This document shows, piece after piece, positions 5,548 to 8,179 of a stretch of DNA of 8,179 nucleotides. Positions within the stretch are counted from its first letter, which is position 1, and each line of letters opens with the position of its first letter. The notes under the pieces are model-generated. The model made no database searches. It was not told the origin of the DNA and was given only the letters and a program-made list of their open reading frames with translations. A program made the translations under genes and the position numbers. The DNA comes from Lachnospiraceae bacterium (GTDB lineage Bacteria; Bacillota; Clostridia; Lachnospirales; Lachnospiraceae), in the NCBI GenBank assembly GCA_015057205.1, contig SVEW01000102.1, positions 1-8,179 of the forward strand. Direction: 5' to 3'.

Positions 5548-6902
5548 CGCTCCACCTCCGTTTTCCATTTTCCACTTATATAAAATACCATTCCAATCCA
5601 GAACGGAGTGAATCCCGCCAGGGCATCTCCCAGCCAGAATCCTATGGCTTTCATGTGCAAGGTTAATCCGAACAACACTGCCAGGCCGATGCGCATAATG
5701 ATACCATCAAAAATTGCTGTTGCAAAGTTCACACGATAATTACCGCTTCCGTTTATCAATGCGTTCATTCCGGAGCGCGCAGCACTTCCAAAAAACATCA
5801 ACACTGCTATCGGTAAATAGGTCATTCCAACTTTTATAACCTCCACATCTTTTGTAAAAAACGAGAAAATTTGCCTTGGAAATCCATACATTACTACGCT
5901 AAATAGTATAGCTGTGGAAACTGTTATGCGAAATACTGCAAACATAATTCCTTTTACGCGCTCGTATTTCTTTGCTCCTATATTCTGCCCTACCATAGAA
6001 GAACCGGCTGCGTTAAAGGAATTAGAAACCAGGTTGGCTGTACTACCAATTTTATTTGCAATTCCAGCAAATGCACTAACCGCCACGCCATAGGAATTAA
6101 TCCATGAATTCACGAACAATTTTGATACATGTACGGATGCATTTTTGATTGCCATAGGAATTCCAAGCTTAACCAATCTAGAAAGCATTCCTTTATCTAT
6201 ATAGAATAGCTCCGTTACCTTAATTTTCAGTTCATAATGCTCTTTATGATGCATCATGTACGTCCCACAGCCAACAAAAGAACTTCCCTGGCTTATAACC
6301 GTAGCCAGCGCTGCACCTTTGCTCCCCATATCCATTCCCATAACGAATACAATATCTAATATTGTATTCAAAACGGCCGCTATACTAATGAATATAAATG
6401 GTCGAATAGAATCCCCCATTCCTCTAAGCACCGCACTCACAATATTGTATCCATAAATGAAAACCATTCCTAACATAGAAACCGTAGCATAAGCAATTGC
6501 CTCTGAAAACGCTTCCTTCGGCGTATTCATCGCGTGCATAATTGGCTCCCTCAGAACAAGACAGATTCCACTGGCACCAACAGCCAGCAGCATTAGAAAA
6601 CTAAACATTGTAGAAATAAAACGGGGAATCTTTTCTCTTTGCCCCGCACCTAAATATTGGGAAATAATTACCTGCCCCGCATTACTAAATCCCATCGCCA
6701 GAAAGGTTAGGAAATTCGTTACATCGCCACCCACCGACACGGCGGACAGTCCCACCTTTCCAAGCTTCTGCCCCACAATCATCATGTCTACCATATTGTA
6801 GACAATTTGTAGTAAGCTTGATAGAAACAATGGCGTTGCAAACATTATCAATTGTTTCGTAATATTCCCCTGTGTAAAATCCTTTATATGTGACTTCTCC
6901 AT
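5544..6902 (-). CDS. MATE-family multidrug/metabolite efflux transporter
   Basis: A 452-residue integral membrane protein, usual MATE length, with about 12 predicted helices in two similar halves. The start MEKSHIKDFTQGNITKQLIMFATPLF and the first helical pair, LLQIVYNMVDMMIVGQKLGKVGLSAVSVGG, are characteristic of clostridial MATE proteins. The second half repeats the pattern (ASVHVSKLFVNSWINSYGVAVSAFAGIANKIG). MATE proteins export cationic drugs or metabolites using a sodium or proton gradient; the substrate here is unknown. A GTG six codons upstream could extend the frame, but GGAGGG lies within that extension, seven bases before the ATG at 6900-6902, so the ATG is the start. It is the first gene of the transcript with its own promoter and ends in an ATGA overlap with the hydrolase gene. 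Confidence 0.93.
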   Translation of the reverse strand: MEKSHIKDFTQGNITKQLIMFATPLFLSSLLQIVYNMVDMMIVGQKLGKVGLSAVSVGGDVTNFLTFLAMGFSNAGQVIISQYLGAGQREKIPRFISTMFSFLMLLAVGASGICLVLREPIMHAMNTPKEAFSEAIAYATVSMLGMVFIYGYNIVSAVLRGMGDSIRPFIFISIAAVLNTILDIVFVMGMDMGSKGAALATVISQGSSFVGCGTYMMHHKEHYELKIKVTELFYIDKGMLSRLVKLGIPMAIKNASVHVSKLFVNSWINSYGVAVSAFAGIANKIGSTANLVSNSFNAAGSSMVGQNIGAKKYERVKGIMFAVFRITVSTAILFSVVMYGFPRQIFSFFTKDVEVIKVGMTYLPIAVLMFFGSAARSGMNALINGSGNYRVNFATAIFDGIIMRIGLAVLFGLTLHMKAIGFWLGDALAGFTPFWIGMVFYISGKWKTEVER

Positions 6903-6922
6903 AATTTTTCCCTCCGTCACAT

Positions 6923-6952
6923 ATTATACGCTTATGGGTGGGGATTTTGCAA
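6923..6952 (-). promoter_or_regulatory. Sigma-A promoter of the MATE transporter transcript
   Basis: On the reverse strand TTGCAA (6952-6947), an 18-base spacer, then TATAAT (6928-6923). Transcription should start near 6916, leaving a very short leader that contains little beyond the GGAGGG ribosome binding site. The repeat array begins 41 bases upstream of the -35 box, a position where bound protein could affect this promoter. Confidence 0.7.
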
Positions 6953-6992
6953 CGCCCGAATGACCTGTTTTTTAGTCACCATCCCGGTTTTA

Positions 6993-7279
6993 ACCGCCCG
7001 CGGTTTCTTTTTTTATGTAGGCGGTCGTCCAATTTTACAAATCTCGTTTTTTTGACCGCCTGCATCTCGTTTTTTAATTTCAGGCAGTTCGCATTTTTCA
7101 TCATCACAAAATATTCAACCGCCTGTTAAGAGCAATCTCCCCACAGGCGGTCGCAAGATTCCGATTCCTTATAATTGCACGACCGCCCACCCCCTTCATA
7201 ACCAGACTAGGCGGTCGTCTCACGCACATTTTCCATTTTCGCGCAACCGCCTTGGCTAAATATCCCTAGTATAGGCGGT
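6993..7279. repeat. Five-unit inverted-motif array, ACCGCC / GGCGGT, 62-64-base period
   Basis: ACCGCC begins at 6993, 7055, 7118, 7182 and 7246. Its complement GGCGGT begins at 7020, 7083 (as GGCAGT), 7146, 7210 and 7274. Each pair encloses 21-22 bases (21, 22, 22, 22, 22), and neighbouring pairs are separated by 29-30 bases (29, 29, 30, 30). Loops and spacers share no obvious sequence apart from a few flanking bases (R before ACCGCC, Y after it, CG after GGCGGT). Several units extend the stem: ACCGCCTG/CAGGCGGT in the third, and CGACCGCC/GGCGGTCG between the third and fourth. Each motif can pair with either neighbour, so two alternative hairpin chains exist. This array fills most of the gene-free stretch 6953-7307; I see no credible gene there. 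The first motif is also part of a short palindrome, AACCGCCCGCGGTT (6992-7005). Confidence 0.88.
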
Positions 7280-7287
7280 CTTTTTTT
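7246..7287 (+). terminator. Possible + strand terminator formed by the last array unit
   Basis: The last inverted pair (ACCGCCT at 7246-7252, AGGCGGT at 7273-7279) is followed after one C by a T7 run (7281-7287). It has the layout of an intrinsic terminator for a + strand transcript crossing the array, though the 20-base loop is long and no + strand gene or clear promoter precedes it. It would not stop the reverse-strand gene that ends at 7308. Confidence 0.3.
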
Positions 7288-7307
7288 ATCATTTTCCTTT
7301 TTTGAGC

Positions 7308-8108
7308 TTATTTATCAAGCCAATCTTGCAACTTTTCCTCTACCAGCTTTACATCTAGCGGATTCTTCGCTGATTCGATAGAAAATAGCACATCTTTCCC
7401 AACATAATACCCATGCCGTTCATAATCATCAAGCCGTTTAAAGTTCTTTACTGCATATTCCGGATTATCCGACAACCCAAAATGTTCCCAATACGTAGAT
7501 TCTCTTCGCCGCACATGAAATAATATAAAATCCGGATATATCGTATCATATCCCAATTCCAATCGTGGTTCATATTGATACGGTATTCCCTTACTATAAA
7601 ACAAGTCTGCCAGAATTTTCTCTGACTTTGAGCGCACCATTTCACCACGAATCGTCTCAAAGGACCTCGTTTTATCATACGCATTCTGGTCTCCCGGATG
7701 TTCTGCCAACCATTCTTCTATGCTTTCTTTTTCTGTTACAATTCTTGGTAAAATTATGTCTTTCCGTCCTTGGCATAATGTCTCATAAACAGCTTCCACA
7801 TTATCTTTCCTATAGTTCTTCAGAATATAGCGAATAATCTTTTTCTGTTTTTCAATCTGTTTTAGTAATTTTTCGTCATACTCCCGTTGCGCAATTCCAC
7901 GGACAAATGCTTCTTCTTTTTTCGAAATATAACGGCTCTTCGCTTCTCCTTCTTTCCGAAAATAATACTGGCTTCGCCCGCGATTTTTCGTGACACGAAG
8001 CTCCCCTTTGGGCAATACCTTCGATTGTCTTCGAGCTTTCCTTATTCGAACCTCTAAGTGCTCCAACTCTTCTAGTCTTTGTTTCAAAACAATTTCATCC
8101 CTATTCAA
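7308..8108 (-). CDS. PD-(D/E)XK-nuclease-like protein with basic coiled-coil N-terminus
   Basis: A 266-residue protein of a type common in Lachnospiraceae genomes. Residues 1-100 are strongly charged and helical (VRIRKARRQSK, then KLLKQIEKQKKIIRYILKNYRK), likely a basic coiled coil. The C-terminal part carries a pattern fitting the PD-(D/E)XK fold: an acidic residue in the first helix (RSKSEKILAD, E163), then YPDF (D193), then WEHFG (E208). The lysine normally two residues after the last acid is phenylalanine here, so activity is not certain. The start is TTG: GGGAGG (8115-8120) lies six bases before it and no better ATG is available. The stop lies 28 bases from the inverted-motif array, which would be transcribed as its 3' region. 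Possible roles are DNA binding or cleavage; the true substrate is unknown. Confidence 0.7.
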   Translation of the reverse strand: MNRDEIVLKQRLEELEHLEVRIRKARRQSKVLPKGELRVTKNRGRSQYYFRKEGEAKSRYISKKEEAFVRGIAQREYDEKLLKQIEKQKKIIRYILKNYRKDNVEAVYETLCQGRKDIILPRIVTEKESIEEWLAEHPGDQNAYDKTRSFETIRGEMVRSKSEKILADLFYSKGIPYQYEPRLELGYDTIYPDFILFHVRRRESTYWEHFGLSDNPEYAVKNFKRLDDYERHGYYVGKDVLFSIESAKNPLDVKLVEEKLQDWLDK

Positions 8109-8120
8109 TAATATCCTCCC

Positions 8121-8179
8121 TTACTCACGCGATTCATGTTCCACCATCGAAAACGGTTGAAACAGAATGATCATTCCAT
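8121..8179 (-). CDS. Possible C-terminal end of an upstream gene, cut by the window edge
   Basis: A reverse-strand frame is open from the window edge and ends at TAA (8123-8121), giving a tail of 19 residues that finishes PFSMVEHESRE. The stop codon abuts the ribosome binding site of the nuclease-like gene (TAAGGGAGG), the usual spacing between co-transcribed genes. The other two reverse frames close within this stretch. With so few residues I cannot name a family, and it may be chance. Confidence 0.3.
   Translation of the reverse strand, partial: GMIILFQPFSMVEHESRE

Noticed and set aside
6903..6920. Extended MATE start at a GTG
   Set aside because: The extension contains the GGAGGG ribosome binding site for the ATG at 6900-6902, and the predicted transcription start is near 6916, inside the extension.
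6938..7129. + strand open frame of 63 residues
   Set aside because: It covers the inverted-motif array, is rich in phenylalanine from T runs, and has no ribosome binding site; explained by the repeat.
7170..7175. TATAAT inside the repeat array as a + strand promoter for an array RNA
   Set aside because: No -35-like hexamer lies 16-18 bases upstream; the bases there are part of a GGCGGTC motif.
6993..7279. CRISPR array
   Set aside because: The geometry (about 33-base palindromic unit, 29-30-base spacer) is CRISPR-like, but the inside of each unit differs completely; only 6-8-base arms are conserved, and no cas gene is visible.

Overview
The window looks like a chromosomal segment from a low-GC Gram-positive anaerobe, most likely a Lachnospiraceae-type Clostridium. 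The evidence is AT-rich intergenic DNA, strong GGAGG-type ribosome binding sites, consensus sigma-A promoters, and a gene set (AspRS, a cytidylate-kinase-like protein, a MATE transporter, a PD-(D/E)XK-type protein) familiar from that family. This assignment is inference from sequence style, not from a search.

Left part (1-2401, mostly + strand). The window opens inside a broken copy of an Sfp-type phosphopantetheinyl transferase gene. Its first 47 bases are identical to the middle of the intact gene at 1754-2401. Next comes a reverse-strand open frame (9-611) that appears chimeric and decayed: its 3' end is the antisense of the transferase remnant and its 5' end runs through a promoter. That promoter drives a membrane-anchored protein of unknown function (648-1409), which ends in a strong terminator. 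Its promoter and leader are recognisably homologous to those of the intact transferase gene, so this part looks built by duplication and rearrangement at the transferase locus. Between the two genes is a small array of inverted repeats.

Middle part (2361-6902, all - strand). In transcription order these are a MATE-family transporter, an esterase-like alpha/beta hydrolase coupled to it by an ATGA overlap, a cytidylate-kinase-like protein, and aspS (aspartyl-tRNA synthetase). AspS has its own consensus promoter directly after the kinase-like gene. Its 3' end overlaps the 3' end of the convergent transferase gene by 41 bases. The AspRS deviates from the usual bacterial pattern in its anticodon-binding fold and after motif 2.

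Right part (6903-8179). A 355-base gene-free stretch holds a regular array of short inverted motifs (ACCGCC / GGCGGT) with a 62-64 base period. It is followed by a - strand gene for a PD-(D/E)XK-nuclease-like protein and the possible tail of another gene running off the window.

The most unusual signal is that the two gene-free stretches carry arrays with different motifs but nearly the same geometry. Each has a 32-34 base inverted pair with a loop of fixed length and unrelated sequence, then 29-30 bases of unrelated spacer, giving a period of 61-64 bases. I do not recognise this as a named repeat class.
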